Positions 8,508 through 16,474 of a DNA stretch of 64,000 nucleotides are shown here, piece by piece. The stretch is from Planctomycetota bacterium. Its GTDB lineage: Bacteria > Planctomycetota > Planctomycetia > Gemmatales > Gemmataceae. Numbering within the stretch: position 1 is the first letter of the stretch; each line of letters begins with the position of its first letter. The notes below the pieces were generated by a model. It had not been told where the DNA came from and did not search any database. It saw only the letters and a list, made by a program, of their open reading frames with translations. The stretch is taken from positions 18,987-82,986 of the forward strand of contig VGYC01000008.1 of NCBI GenBank assembly GCA_016873095.1. Direction: 5' to 3'. A program made the translations under genes and the position numbers.

Positions 8508-9611
8508 CTACGCGATTTCCAGCACGGGCTTGCCCAGCACTTCCGGGCGCGGCACGATGCCCAGACCCGGCGCGGTGGACGCCGCCATCCGGCCATGCAC
8601 GCGCCGCGGCGCTCCCTCGGCCGTGCTGACGGTGACGTAGCTGTTGAAATCCGTGGCCGTGAAAAGCAACTCCGGCGGCGTCGAATGCGCCAGGTGGGCG
8701 ATGGCCGCCGTGGTGATGTCGCCGCCCCCGCTATCCTCGATGGTCATGGCGATGCCGAGCGACGCGCACAGGTCACGCGCCTGGCGGGCCCGCGTCAGCC
8801 CGCCGAACTTGCTGATCTTGATGTTGACCACGTCCATGGCCAGGTCGCGCCGCCCTTGCAGGATCATGCCGATGGAATCGATGACCTCGTCCAGTACGAA
8901 CGGATGATCCGTGTGCCGGCGGATGGTCAAGCACTCCTCGTAGCTTGCACAGGGTTGCTCGATGTACACATCCACGTCGCGGACGGCGCGGACGACGCGC
9001 AGGGCGTCGTGCATCAGCCAGCCGGTGTTGGCGTCGGCGATGAGGCGGTCGCCGGGCGTGAGCTTTTCGCGGACGGCAAAGATGCGGGCAATGTCCTCGC
9101 CCGGCTCGCCGCCGACTTTCAGCTGGAAGCGCGTGTAGCCTTCGGCGCGGTAGCCGGCGACCTTGTTGGCCATCGCCTCCGGGGATTCCTGCGAGATGGC
9201 CCGATACAGGTGAAAGTCGTCGCCATACCGGCCGCCGAGCAAGACGCACACCGGCTGCTGCGCGACCTTGCCGAGGATGTCCCAGCAGGCCATGTCGATG
9301 GCCGACTTGACGTAGGGATGTCCCTTCAAGGCCGCGTCCATCCGCCGATTCAGCTTTTCGAGCTGCGTCGGGTCCTCGCCAAGCAGATGCGGCCCAAGCT
9401 CGCTGATCCCGGTCCGGCAACCGGCGCCGTACGCGGCAAGATAGAACGGCCCCAGCGGACAGACCTCGCCATGGCCGACAACGCCAACGTCCGTGTCGAT
9501 GCGGACAATCGTGCTATCGAAGACATTGACGGACTTGCCGCCTGACCACTTGTAGCTGCCTTCGTGGAGCGGCAGATTGACCTGGTAGGCGGTGATGCGC
9601 GTGATCTTCAT
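8508..9611 (-). CDS. Mandelate racemase/MLE family protein, cis-3-hydroxy-L-proline dehydratase-like
   Basis: A 367-residue enolase-superfamily enzyme of the MLE type. Seen in order: [23 protein letters not shown] at strand 2, LIADANTGW (metal Asp), VYIEQPC (metal Glu), FVLDEVI (metal Asp), [13 protein letters not shown] (strand-6 Lys acid/base) and IEDSGGGDI. The strand-2 motif reads Q-L-K instead of K-x-K. This combination resembles proteins described as cis-3-hydroxy-L-proline dehydratases or dipeptide epimerase relatives; I cannot separate these without a tree. A second enolase-superfamily gene lies 2.1 kb away on the same strand but belongs to a different subgroup. Confidence 0.88.
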   Translation of the reverse strand: MKITRITAYQVNLPLHEGSYKWSGGKSVNVFDSTIVRIDTDVGVVGHGEVCPLGPFYLAAYGAGCRTGISELGPHLLGEDPTQLEKLNRRMDAALKGHPYVKSAIDMACWDILGKVAQQPVCVLLGGRYGDDFHLYRAISQESPEAMANKVAGYRAEGYTRFQLKVGGEPGEDIARIFAVREKLTPGDRLIADANTGWLMHDALRVVRAVRDVDVYIEQPCASYEECLTIRRHTDHPFVLDEVIDSIGMILQGRRDLAMDVVNIKISKFGGLTRARQARDLCASLGIAMTIEDSGGGDITTAAIAHLAHSTPPELLFTATDFNSYVTVSTAEGAPRRVHGRMAASTAPGLGIVPRPEVLGKPVLEIA

Positions 9612-9673
9612 CGTGATGACTCACATGCTGAAGGGGAGCGGCGGGTCGTCCTCGGCAAGTCGGCCAGTCGTTG

Positions 9674-10372
9674 TCATTCGCCTGCAGGTTTCCCCAGCAC
9701 TTGCCGCAACCACTCGCGGAACGCGCGCATTGCCGACAGGTAATCCGTGCTGCCATTCGGATCAACAAATCGTGCCAGGTCCGCGAGGGGCACTTCGGAA
9801 AAGAACCGGCTGCGCTCCTGGACCTGGTAGGTCCCGTCAGCCTGGAAACACAGCACACGAATCACGCTCCCATCGAAAGTCCAGACTTCGGGAACACGGA
9901 GCGCGGCCAGGATCGCCAGCCGGTCCAGCAGGCTGCGCGATACTTCAATTTCGAGAAACAGGTCCGGCGGCGGATCGACATCCGGGTCCCAGGTCAGCCT
10001 GCGGCGCATATGTGCTTCGTGCTCGATCCAGAAGCATTCATCCCCCTCCAAACCGCGATGCAGGTCGGCCTGTTGAAAGGTCATGTTCCCACCCGGAGCG
10101 ATCGGACGATTCAGCTCCTCGGCGATGATCTCGATTATCCGGTTCCACCATTTCTTGTAGAATTCGTGTGCGCGCGAGGTGGTCATGAACTCGAGACTCC
10201 CACGATCATAGGTGAGCCGCAACGCTGGCCGGTCGGCAAGGGCGGCGCCGATGGCTACATAGCTGTCCCAGTTCACGTCCGGCAGCAGCAAGTGCTGTTC
10301 CGCGGGCGCGGCCCGCTCTGGTTGTGTTGGCTGCGCTCGCGCCTCCGGCAGCTTGGTCGCCACTGCTGTCAT
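9674..10372 (-). CDS. Uma2 family endonuclease (DUF820)
   Basis: A 232-residue PD-(D/E)XK-type protein from the ATG at 10372; the longer frame to 10531 is unlikely. Core motifs: LRLTYDRGSLEFMTTS, HEFYKKWWNRIIEIIAEELN, GDECFWIE, and PPPDLFLEIEVSRS with the catalytic Asp and Glu, followed by RLAILAALRVPEVWTFDGS. Uma2 proteins are abundant in planctomycetes and cyanobacteria, often in many copies; their biological role is not established. A ~30-residue Pro/Ala-rich N-terminal extension precedes the domain. No linked antitoxin or transposase is visible. Confidence 0.9.
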   Translation of the reverse strand: MTAVATKLPEARAQPTQPERAAPAEQHLLLPDVNWDSYVAIGAALADRPALRLTYDRGSLEFMTTSRAHEFYKKWWNRIIEIIAEELNRPIAPGGNMTFQQADLHRGLEGDECFWIEHEAHMRRRLTWDPDVDPPPDLFLEIEVSRSLLDRLAILAALRVPEVWTFDGSVIRVLCFQADGTYQVQERSRFFSEVPLADLARFVDPNGSTDYLSAMRAFREWLRQVLGKPAGE

Positions 10373-10581
10373 GCTTGCTCTCTCAAATCCGGCTTTTACG
10401 GGCGTGCCCGATGCCGCATATTGGATTATAAAGCTGCCCGCGCGAAAGTACGACGACAATGCTGCCGGACCGCTGCGTGCATCCTGGTCTTCGGACGTGG
10501 CCATCGGCGGCGTGCGAGCGGCCAGCGACAAATTCGATTCGGGCGCACTGTGCGTGATGCTTCCGGAGCCGTTTCGGGCTG

Positions 10582-11772
10582 CTATTTCACCTCTGGTGGC
10601 TTCGTATCCTTTGCAATTTCCAGGTTTGGCCTGCTTGCTTGGGGAAGGGGCAGGCGGAAAATGAAGACATGGCCCAGGTTGGTGGCAGCTGCCAGGTGCG
10701 TTCCCTCCGGCGTGAACAAGAGTTGATGGATTTCCATTCCCTTGGGACCAACTGCTATGTGATGCAACTCCTGCCTGGTGATACGGTCGAAAACCTTGAT
10801 GAAGTTGTCGTCGCCGGCCGAGGCGATGACCTTGCCGTCCGCGTTGAAGGCGACCGTGCGAATCCTCCTGCTGTGCCCGCCGAACTGGTGAATCTCCTTG
10901 TCGTTTGGCAGGTCCCAGAGCGTGAAGTGGTAACCGGGGGACGTCACCGTTACCAGTTCCCGCGCATCCGGGGCAAACTTGAGGAAAGTACAGGTCCCGT
11001 CCACGCTCAGGGTCCGTGGCTTGACTCCCTTGACCTTGACGAATGGAAGTGGGTACAAGATTACCCGGCCCTTTGAGGAAGCGGATATCAACGTCTTGTT
11101 ATCGGGGCTCACGTCGATGGCCTCGGCACTGACACTCGGCCCGGCCGAGCTGAACGATTGCTTGGTCTGGGTCTTGAATAGCCTGATGGATGACTTGTTC
11201 AGATGCTGAACCATCCAGAACAGATCGGAGTCGGGGCTGAAGCCGAGGGCCTTGATCGTGCCTTTCGTCGGGTTCGGCATCAGGATCGTCCCCTTTTTGG
11301 GATTGGCGAGGTCAAAAAAGGCGACATTGTCGTTGCCGTCGTTCCAGGCCAGGAGATTGCCGGTGGTATTGAGGTCCACGGCGAATTCGGCCGGGAGGTT
11401 CTTGGGGAGCAGCTCGGAAAAGCGGCTCAGCTCCTTGCCGGTGGACAGGTCCCAGACGGCGACATCCCGGCCGTCGAGGCTGGTCAACGTCTTGCCGTCG
11501 GCGCTGATGCCGATCTGCAGCACGGATGGCACGCCTTTGCCGATGCTCCTCTTGGGAACCGTGGCCGTGTCGCTGTGCAGCACGGCCACGAGATACTGCG
11601 ACATCTTGCCGGGATCGCCGCCGCCGGCGAGCGACTTGTCCGCATCAACAATGTCCTCCGCCTTGAGCTGATCGGCCGGCACGCCGCGTGCCGGCACGAC
11701 GGGAGACGGCGTGCGCTCACCATCGGCACTCCTGTTCAGGAACAAGACGACGGCAACGATCAACGCCAGCAT
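10582..11772 (-). CDS. WD40-repeat domain, probably the C-terminal half of the adjacent kinase gene
   Basis: A 396-residue frame beginning in the middle of a transmembrane helix (MLALIVAVVLFLNRS). The frame is open upstream to 11859 and encodes QWLVAAAASGMLALIVAVVLF, a complete helix that directly follows the kinase domain in many planctomycete kinases. Six to seven WD40-like blades follow (for example LTSLDGRDVAVWDLSTGKEL, IRTVAFNADGKVIASAGDDN, IKVFDRITRQELHHIAVG). As drawn it would lack a proper N-terminus, so it is best read as the 3' part of a kinase-TM-WD40 gene separated by a one-base frameshift near 11820-11859. The WD40 part would lie outside the cytoplasm or in the periplasm-like compartment and act as a sensor or scaffold. 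Confidence 0.8.
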   Translation of the reverse strand: MLALIVAVVLFLNRSADGERTPSPVVPARGVPADQLKAEDIVDADKSLAGGGDPGKMSQYLVAVLHSDTATVPKRSIGKGVPSVLQIGISADGKTLTSLDGRDVAVWDLSTGKELSRFSELLPKNLPAEFAVDLNTTGNLLAWNDGNDNVAFFDLANPKKGTILMPNPTKGTIKALGFSPDSDLFWMVQHLNKSSIRLFKTQTKQSFSSAGPSVSAEAIDVSPDNKTLISASSKGRVILYPLPFVKVKGVKPRTLSVDGTCTFLKFAPDARELVTVTSPGYHFTLWDLPNDKEIHQFGGHSRRIRTVAFNADGKVIASAGDDNFIKVFDRITRQELHHIAVGPKGMEIHQLLFTPEGTHLAAATNLGHVFIFRLPLPQASRPNLEIAKDTKPPEVK

Positions 11773-13045
11773 ACCACTGGCAGCCGCCGCGACAAGCCAC
11801 TGCCTGGATTTGCGGCTGGACGGCGCGGGCGGATTCCGGGCGTTCGTGCGGCCGCTTCTTCAGCAATGCTTCAATGAGATCGGACAACGCGGCCGGGACC
11901 TTCGGGTTTCGAGAGCGCGGCGACGGCGGCTGATGGGTTGCCACCGCCATCAGCGTGGAAATCGTGTCCGTTCCCTTGAACGGCAAGTCGCCGGTGCACA
12001 TGCGATACAGGACGCAGCCCAGGCTGAACAGGTCGCAGCGGGCATCGACCTCCTTGCCGGCCGCCTGTTCCGGCGCCATGTACGCCGGCGTGCCGATGAT
12101 AGCGCCCTGCTGCGTGAGCTGCGATTCCTTGCCGGCCGCACGGGCCAGGCCGAAATCCAGAATCTTGACGCGGCGAAACGCTGTCAGCGAACAGTGCTCA
12201 GCGCTCAGCTTGCCGCTTGACTTGCCTTCGGCGTGGCTGAGGGCCGACCGCTGATGGCTGGCGGCCTCCAGCCAGATATTCCCGGGCTTGATGTCGCGAT
12301 GGATCATGCCGACCTCGTGGGCGGCTTCCAGCGCCAGCGCCACTTCCTTGCCGATGCGGATGATGTCGGCAACGGGAAGAATCTGGTCGCGCTTGAGCCG
12401 TTCGTCGAGCGGCTCGCCGGCCAGGAACTCCATGGCCAGGAACGGGGCGCCCCGGTCCTCGCCGACCTGATGGATGGTGACGATATGATCGTGCTTGATG
12501 GCGGCGGCGGACCGGGCCTCACGCTTGAAGCGCTCGCGGGCCGATGCGCTGGCGGCCAGCGACGGCAGCATGGCCTTGATCGCCACCAGCCTTTGCAGGC
12601 TCAGATCCTCCGCCTTGAAGACGACGCCCATGCCGCCGGCGCCCAGCACGCTCAGCACGCGATACGAGCCCAGCCGGCCGATCTCGCCCGGCCCTGCCGG
12701 CGGCGCCAGGAAATCCGTCAGCTCCGCGGGATACTCCGCAGGCGGCTCGCCTCCGGAATCATCGTCAAGCGTCTGTTGCGACGGCTCGACTTCCAGGTCG
12801 ACGCGGCCAGCGTCCGGCGGCATTGTGGGGCCTTCCGGATCGGAACTTTCGGGCGCTGGCATGGGAACCGGCGTGCGCTTGCTGCCGCCGGACAACACCG
12901 GCGACCTCGTCGTGCCTGCGGCAGCGGGCGGCACGGGCGGCACGGGGACTGCCTGCCCGCACTCCGGGCATTTCACCTTCTTGCCCGCCAGATCGTCCTT
13001 AACCCTGAGCGGCTTGCCGCACTGCTGGCATTCACAGGCGATCAT
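11717..13045 (-). CDS. Ser/Thr protein kinase with N-terminal zinc ribbon (5' part of a frameshifted kinase-WD40 gene)
   Basis: Residues 1-35 form a zinc ribbon (CQQCGKPLRVKDD and KCPECGQAVPVP, two CxxC pairs). After a Pro-rich linker comes a complete Hanks-type kinase: GAGGMGVVFKAED (Gly loop), VAIKAML (Lys), MIHRDIKPGNIWL (catalytic loop), ILDFGLA (DFG), GTPAYMAPEQ (APE) and RPHERPESARAV at the domain end. After that the frame becomes unrelated (QPQIQAVACRGG and onward), while the +1 frame continues with a transmembrane helix and WD40 repeats. The start lies three bases after the DUF1080 stop, so both are probably co-transcribed. Confidence 0.9.
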   Translation of the reverse strand: MIACECQQCGKPLRVKDDLAGKKVKCPECGQAVPVPPVPPAAAGTTRSPVLSGGSKRTPVPMPAPESSDPEGPTMPPDAGRVDLEVEPSQQTLDDDSGGEPPAEYPAELTDFLAPPAGPGEIGRLGSYRVLSVLGAGGMGVVFKAEDLSLQRLVAIKAMLPSLAASASARERFKREARSAAAIKHDHIVTIHQVGEDRGAPFLAMEFLAGEPLDERLKRDQILPVADIIRIGKEVALALEAAHEVGMIHRDIKPGNIWLEAASHQRSALSHAEGKSSGKLSAEHCSLTAFRRVKILDFGLARAAGKESQLTQQGAIIGTPAYMAPEQAAGKEVDARCDLFSLGCVLYRMCTGDLPFKGTDTISTLMAVATHQPPSPRSRNPKVPAALSDLIEALLKKRPHERPESARAVQPQIQAVACRGGCQWYAGVDRCRRLVPEQECRW

Positions 13046-13048
13046 GCG

Positions 13049-13678
13049 TCACAGTGGTTTGAGATAGATGTTCTTGAACTCGACCTTGAAGTTATAGCTC
13101 TGCAAGCCGATGTGTCCGGTTTTTCGCATGATCCCCGGGTGCCGCTTGGCATGTTCCTTGTACCTGTCGAGATCGGCGTCCACCAGCTTGGTCCCGTTCA
13201 GCTCGATGAGGATTTCGCGCCCCTTGGCGACGATGCGCATGGCATTCCACTGTCCATGCGGCTTGGTGACGATCTTGGCAGCCGGCACCACGTCGTAGAT
13301 GGAGCCCGTTTGCTGCACCGGGCGGAGCTTCTGGTCCTTCCAGTTGTCGTCGTCAAGGAGCTGGATCTCCATGCCCTGGTAGGCGGGGTCGCCCTGCAGC
13401 GGGGCGCGCAGGCCGACGCCGCTGTTGCCCATCTTCGGCATCTTGAACTCGAGGCGCAGCTCGTAGTCGGCGTACTGCTTCTCGGTCATGAGCCAGCCGC
13501 CGCCGCCGCCCTTGACGTACAGGATGCCGTCCTCAACGCCCCACACCTTCATGTCGCCGGTTGCCTTCCAGCCGGACAGGTCCTTGCCGTTGAACAGCGG
13601 CTCGAAACCCTTGGGAGCGTCGGCGGTCAGCGATGAGGTCAGCAACGTCGCAACGGCAAGGACAAGACAGGAACGCAT
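13049..13678 (-). CDS. Secreted DUF1080 (3-keto-disaccharide hydrolase-like) protein
   Basis: A 209-residue protein with a signal peptide (MRSCLVLAVATLLTSSLTADA). The DUF1080 concanavalin-like fold is clear: GFEPLFNGKDLSGWKATG, DGILYVKGGGGGWLMTEKQY, YELRLEFKMPKMGNSGVGLRA, GMEIQLLDDDNW, GSIYDVVPA, and the C-terminal GHIGLQSYNFKVEFKNIYLK. Some members hydrolyse 3-keto-glycosides; many planctomycete copies have no tested function. It is followed after three bases by the kinase gene on the same strand. Confidence 0.93.
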   Translation of the reverse strand: MRSCLVLAVATLLTSSLTADAPKGFEPLFNGKDLSGWKATGDMKVWGVEDGILYVKGGGGGWLMTEKQYADYELRLEFKMPKMGNSGVGLRAPLQGDPAYQGMEIQLLDDDNWKDQKLRPVQQTGSIYDVVPAAKIVTKPHGQWNAMRIVAKGREILIELNGTKLVDADLDRYKEHAKRHPGIMRKTGHIGLQSYNFKVEFKNIYLKPL

Positions 13679-14101
13679 GGATGCTTCTCCTTGTGACGAA
13701 GGATTCGGACTCGGAACTGCGGCGAGTAACTATTCGATAACCTTGGAAAAGGATCGCTTGGATCGCGTTTTGCACACAGGCCACGGCTGCCACGCCCGGC
13801 TTTGCGTGGGCACGGCACACTCAGCTTACTTCACGGTAGGATTCTTCGCCACCCCAGCACGGTGCAGGCGAGTTTCTTGCGTTCAGCAGATATTTCATTC
13901 ACGCGGACTTTCGACCCGCGAAGTTGCCAGTGGCCTCGTCCTGCGGTACGAATTGTGCAGCATCAGGTTGTTCTGAACGGTCGTTACCATTGACCCTCAG
14001 ACCCAGTTCTCTTCGTCCTTGTAGACTTCTGGTTAAAGAAAAAGATTCAGGATGGAGACGATCGGCCGCAAGAAGCATTTTATCGTATATGGGCCCTGAC
14101 A
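13679..14101. other. Intergenic region between divergent DUF1080 and ECF sigma genes
   Basis: About 420 bases without convincing coding potential. It must carry the promoters of both the minus-strand DUF1080/kinase unit and the plus-strand sigma factor. An AT-richer stretch (TTTTATCGTATAT, ~14077-14089) just before the sigma gene may belong to its promoter, but I cannot define boxes. No hairpin or repeat of note. Confidence 0.35.
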
Positions 14102-14737
14102 ATGACGGATGAGACCAGCGAAGTGACCGAGCTGTTGCAGCATGCGGCCGCGGGCGATGCGCGAGCCCAGGAGGAGCTGTTTTCGCGCTACCGGGATCGG
14201 CTGAAGCGGATGGTCCATCTGCGTCTGAGCCGACGGCTTCAGGGACGCGTCGATGACTCGGACATCCTGCAAGAGGCGTATCTGGATGTCTGCCAGAAAC
14301 TTAAGGACTATGTGCAGGCGCCGGGCTTGCCGTTCTTTCTCTGGCTCCGGCACATGACTGGCCTCAAGCTGGCAGAGGTGCACCGCCGTCACCTGGGGAC
14401 GCAAATGCGCGATGCTGACCGGGAGGTGTCGCTGCATCGAGGGGGCTTGCCCGACGCCGATTCCGTTTCCCTTGTGGCCCAGTTGCTGGGAAAGCTCACC
14501 ACGCCGTCGCAGGCTGCCATCAAAGCGGAGCTGCGACTCCAGGTGCAAGGTGCTCTCAACAGCATGGATCCCATTGACCGCGAGGTGCTGGCTCTGAAGC
14601 ACTTCGAGCAGCTCAGCACCAGCGAGATCGCCGAAGTGCTAGGGATGTCCAAGGCCGGCGCGGGCAGCCGATATTTGCGCGCTATCAAAAGGCTGCGGGA
14701 GATTCTGTCGCGCATTCCCGGCTTCGGGGAACTATGA
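14102..14737 (+). CDS. ECF-type RNA polymerase sigma factor
   Basis: A 211-residue sigma-70 family protein without regions 1 and 3. Region 2: DARAQEELFSRYRDRLKRMV, DDSDILQEAYLDV, and PFFLWLRHMTGLKLAEVHRR. Region 4: ALNSMDPIDREVLALKHFEQ, then LSTSEIAEVLGMSKAGAGSR, the recognition helix-turn-helix. This matches the planctomycete-type ECF group that sits next to Ser/Thr kinase genes rather than next to an anti-sigma factor. No anti-sigma gene is present; the kinase gene begins 54 bases downstream on the same strand, so activity may be controlled by that kinase (inference). Confidence 0.94.
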   Translation: MTDETSEVTELLQHAAAGDARAQEELFSRYRDRLKRMVHLRLSRRLQGRVDDSDILQEAYLDVCQKLKDYVQAPGLPFFLWLRHMTGLKLAEVHRRHLGTQMRDADREVSLHRGGLPDADSVSLVAQLLGKLTTPSQAAIKAELRLQVQGALNSMDPIDREVLALKHFEQLSTSEIAEVLGMSKAGAGSRYLRAIKRLREILSRIPGFGEL

Positions 14738-14744
14738 TCGTAGC

Positions 14745-14763
14745 CACAAGCTGCCAGCTTGTG
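14745..14763. repeat. Short perfect palindrome (ACAAGCTGSCAGCTTGT family, copy 1)
   Basis: A 9-base-pair inverted repeat with one central base lies in the 54-base gap between the sigma factor stop and the kinase ribosome binding site. An almost identical palindrome occurs at 40279-40297. As RNA it would form a compact stem-loop upstream of the kinase start and could set the ratio of the two products, but it is more simply a dispersed repeat. Confidence 0.7.
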
Positions 14764-14791
14764 AGCTGACTGAGCTACGCGGGAGGTTGCC

Positions 14792-16474
14792 ATGTCCAAT
14801 TCCGAATCCAGGTCCGAGATCGTCATGGAGTTGGCCGAGGAGTTCCTCGAGCAGTATCGCCGGGGCAATCGGCCGTCGTTGAAGGAGTACATCGACCGGT
14901 ATCCCGATCTTGCCGGCGAGATGCGCCAAGTGTTTCCGGCCATGGCGATGATGGAGAACATCGCCCTGGACGATGCTTCGCTGGAGAATGGCAAGTCTGC
15001 CGCGGTGCCCAAGACATCGGAAGTCTCGGTGCAGCAACTGGGCGATTTCCGCATCATTCGCGAAGTCGGCCGCGGCGGCATGGGCGTCGTCTACGAAGCC
15101 GAGCAAGTGTCGCTGGGCCGGCACGTTGCCTTGAAAGTGCTGCCGCAGAAAGCCCTGCTCGACGCCAAGCAGAAACGCCGTTTCGAGCGCGAGGCCAAGT
15201 CGGCCGCCAGGCTGCACCATACCAATATCGTGCCGATCTTCGGCGTTGGCGAGCACGACGGCCTGCCCTATTACGTTATGCAATTCATCCAGGGGCTGGG
15301 ACTGGATGAAGTCATGGATGAGCTCAAGCGCCTGCAACCTGTCAGCGGGTCAGAGACGGGCGGCGAGCTGCGCGTGTCGCGAAAGGATGCACCGGTGGCG
15401 GCCGCGCCGGCCGCGGACGTAGCCCGTTCGCTGTTGACCGGCCAGTTTCAGGGCACCATGGAGTTCAGCGATCCCAACGAATCGGACGTGGACAAACGGG
15501 ATGCCACCGCTGACAGCGCGGAGCGAGCGCGACACGATAAACGGGATGCATCGAGCGGCACCGGCCGGCTGTCCGACTCGTTCACGCTGTCTTCCTCGTC
15601 GGTAACGTTGCCGGGGCAGAGCGACGACTCCCATGCATCCAAGATAAAGAAGCCGACGTACTGGCAAAGCGTGGCCCAGATCGGTGCCCAGGTGGCCGAC
15701 GCTTTGGAGTACGCTCACAAGCAAGGCATCCTGCATCGCGACATCAAGCCATCAAACCTTCTCCTGGACACGCGCGGCACCGTCTGGGTGACCGACTTCG
15801 GGCTGGCCAAGGCGGACGATCAGCAAAATATCACGCACACCGGCGATATCCTGGGTACGTTGCGTTACATGCCGCCGGAAGCCTTCGAGGGCAAGACCGA
15901 TTCGCGCAGCGACGTTTATTCACTGGGCTTGTCCCTGTACGAACTGCTGGCCATGCAACCGGCGTTCGATGAGAAGGACCGCAACAAGCTGATCAAGCAG
16001 GTGATGAGCACCGAGGCGGCCCGGCTGGACCGGATCAATCCAGCAATCCCGCGCGACCTGGTGACGATCGTGCACAAGGCCATCGATCACGAGCCGGGGC
16101 GGCGCTATCAAACCGCGGCAGAGCTGTCGGCCGACCTGCATCGCTTCATTGAAGATGAGCCGATCAAGGCCAGGCGGCTTGCGCTGTACGAGCGGACCTG
16201 GCGCTGGTGCCGGCGCAATCCCGGCGTGGCCGGGCTGACTGCTGCGTTAGTCTTGCTCCTGGTCGGCGTGACGACCGCCTCGCTCCTGGCGGCCGCCCAT
16301 TTCGATCGGCTTTACGATCAGGAAGCGGCGACCGCTGTCAAGGAGCGCCAGGCGCGCGAGGCCGCCCTCCAGGCCAAGCAAGAGGCGGGACAAGAACTTC
16401 AGGGATGCGCAAGAGCAACGCAAGCTGGCGGAAGCGAATGCGGACAAGCACCGCCAGGCAATGCGCGCTTATAA
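14792..16474 (+). CDS. Ser/Thr protein kinase (5' part of a frameshifted kinase-TPR sensor gene)
   Basis: A GGGAGG ribosome binding site precedes the ATG. After an ~80-residue N-terminal region typical of planctomycete kinases (RRGNRPSLKEYIDRYPDL), a full kinase domain follows: GRGGMGVVYEAEQ, VALKVLP, ILHRDIKPSNLLLD, VTDFGLAKAD, GTLRYMPPEA, RSDVYSLGLSLYELL, RYQTAAELSADLHRF. A low-complexity insert of ~110 residues sits between the hinge and the alphaE helix. A transmembrane helix (GLTAALVLLLVGVTTASLLAA) and the beginning of a coiled coil follow, ending QAKQEA. Beyond ~16388 this frame turns into a non-coiled 28-residue tail, while the +1 frame continues the coiled coil and TPRs. The intact protein would be ~2280 residues. 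Confidence 0.92.
   Translation: MSNSESRSEIVMELAEEFLEQYRRGNRPSLKEYIDRYPDLAGEMRQVFPAMAMMENIALDDASLENGKSAAVPKTSEVSVQQLGDFRIIREVGRGGMGVVYEAEQVSLGRHVALKVLPQKALLDAKQKRRFEREAKSAARLHHTNIVPIFGVGEHDGLPYYVMQFIQGLGLDEVMDELKRLQPVSGSETGGELRVSRKDAPVAAAPAADVARSLLTGQFQGTMEFSDPNESDVDKRDATADSAERARHDKRDASSGTGRLSDSFTLSSSSVTLPGQSDDSHASKIKKPTYWQSVAQIGAQVADALEYAHKQGILHRDIKPSNLLLDTRGTVWVTDFGLAKADDQQNITHTGDILGTLRYMPPEAFEGKTDSRSDVYSLGLSLYELLAMQPAFDEKDRNKLIKQVMSTEAARLDRINPAIPRDLVTIVHKAIDHEPGRRYQTAAELSADLHRFIEDEPIKARRLALYERTWRWCRRNPGVAGLTAALVLLLVGVTTASLLAAAHFDRLYDQEAATAVKERQAREAALQAKQEAGQELQGCARATQAGGSECGQAPPGNARL

Noticed and set aside
9674..10372. Uma2 gene as part of a defence island
   Set aside because: No restriction, toxin-antitoxin or phage-related neighbours; Uma2 genes are scattered singly in planctomycetes.
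10582..13045. Programmed ribosomal frameshift in the kinase-WD40 gene
   Set aside because: No slippery heptamer followed by a pseudoknot-like structure was seen at the junction; a plain indel is simpler.
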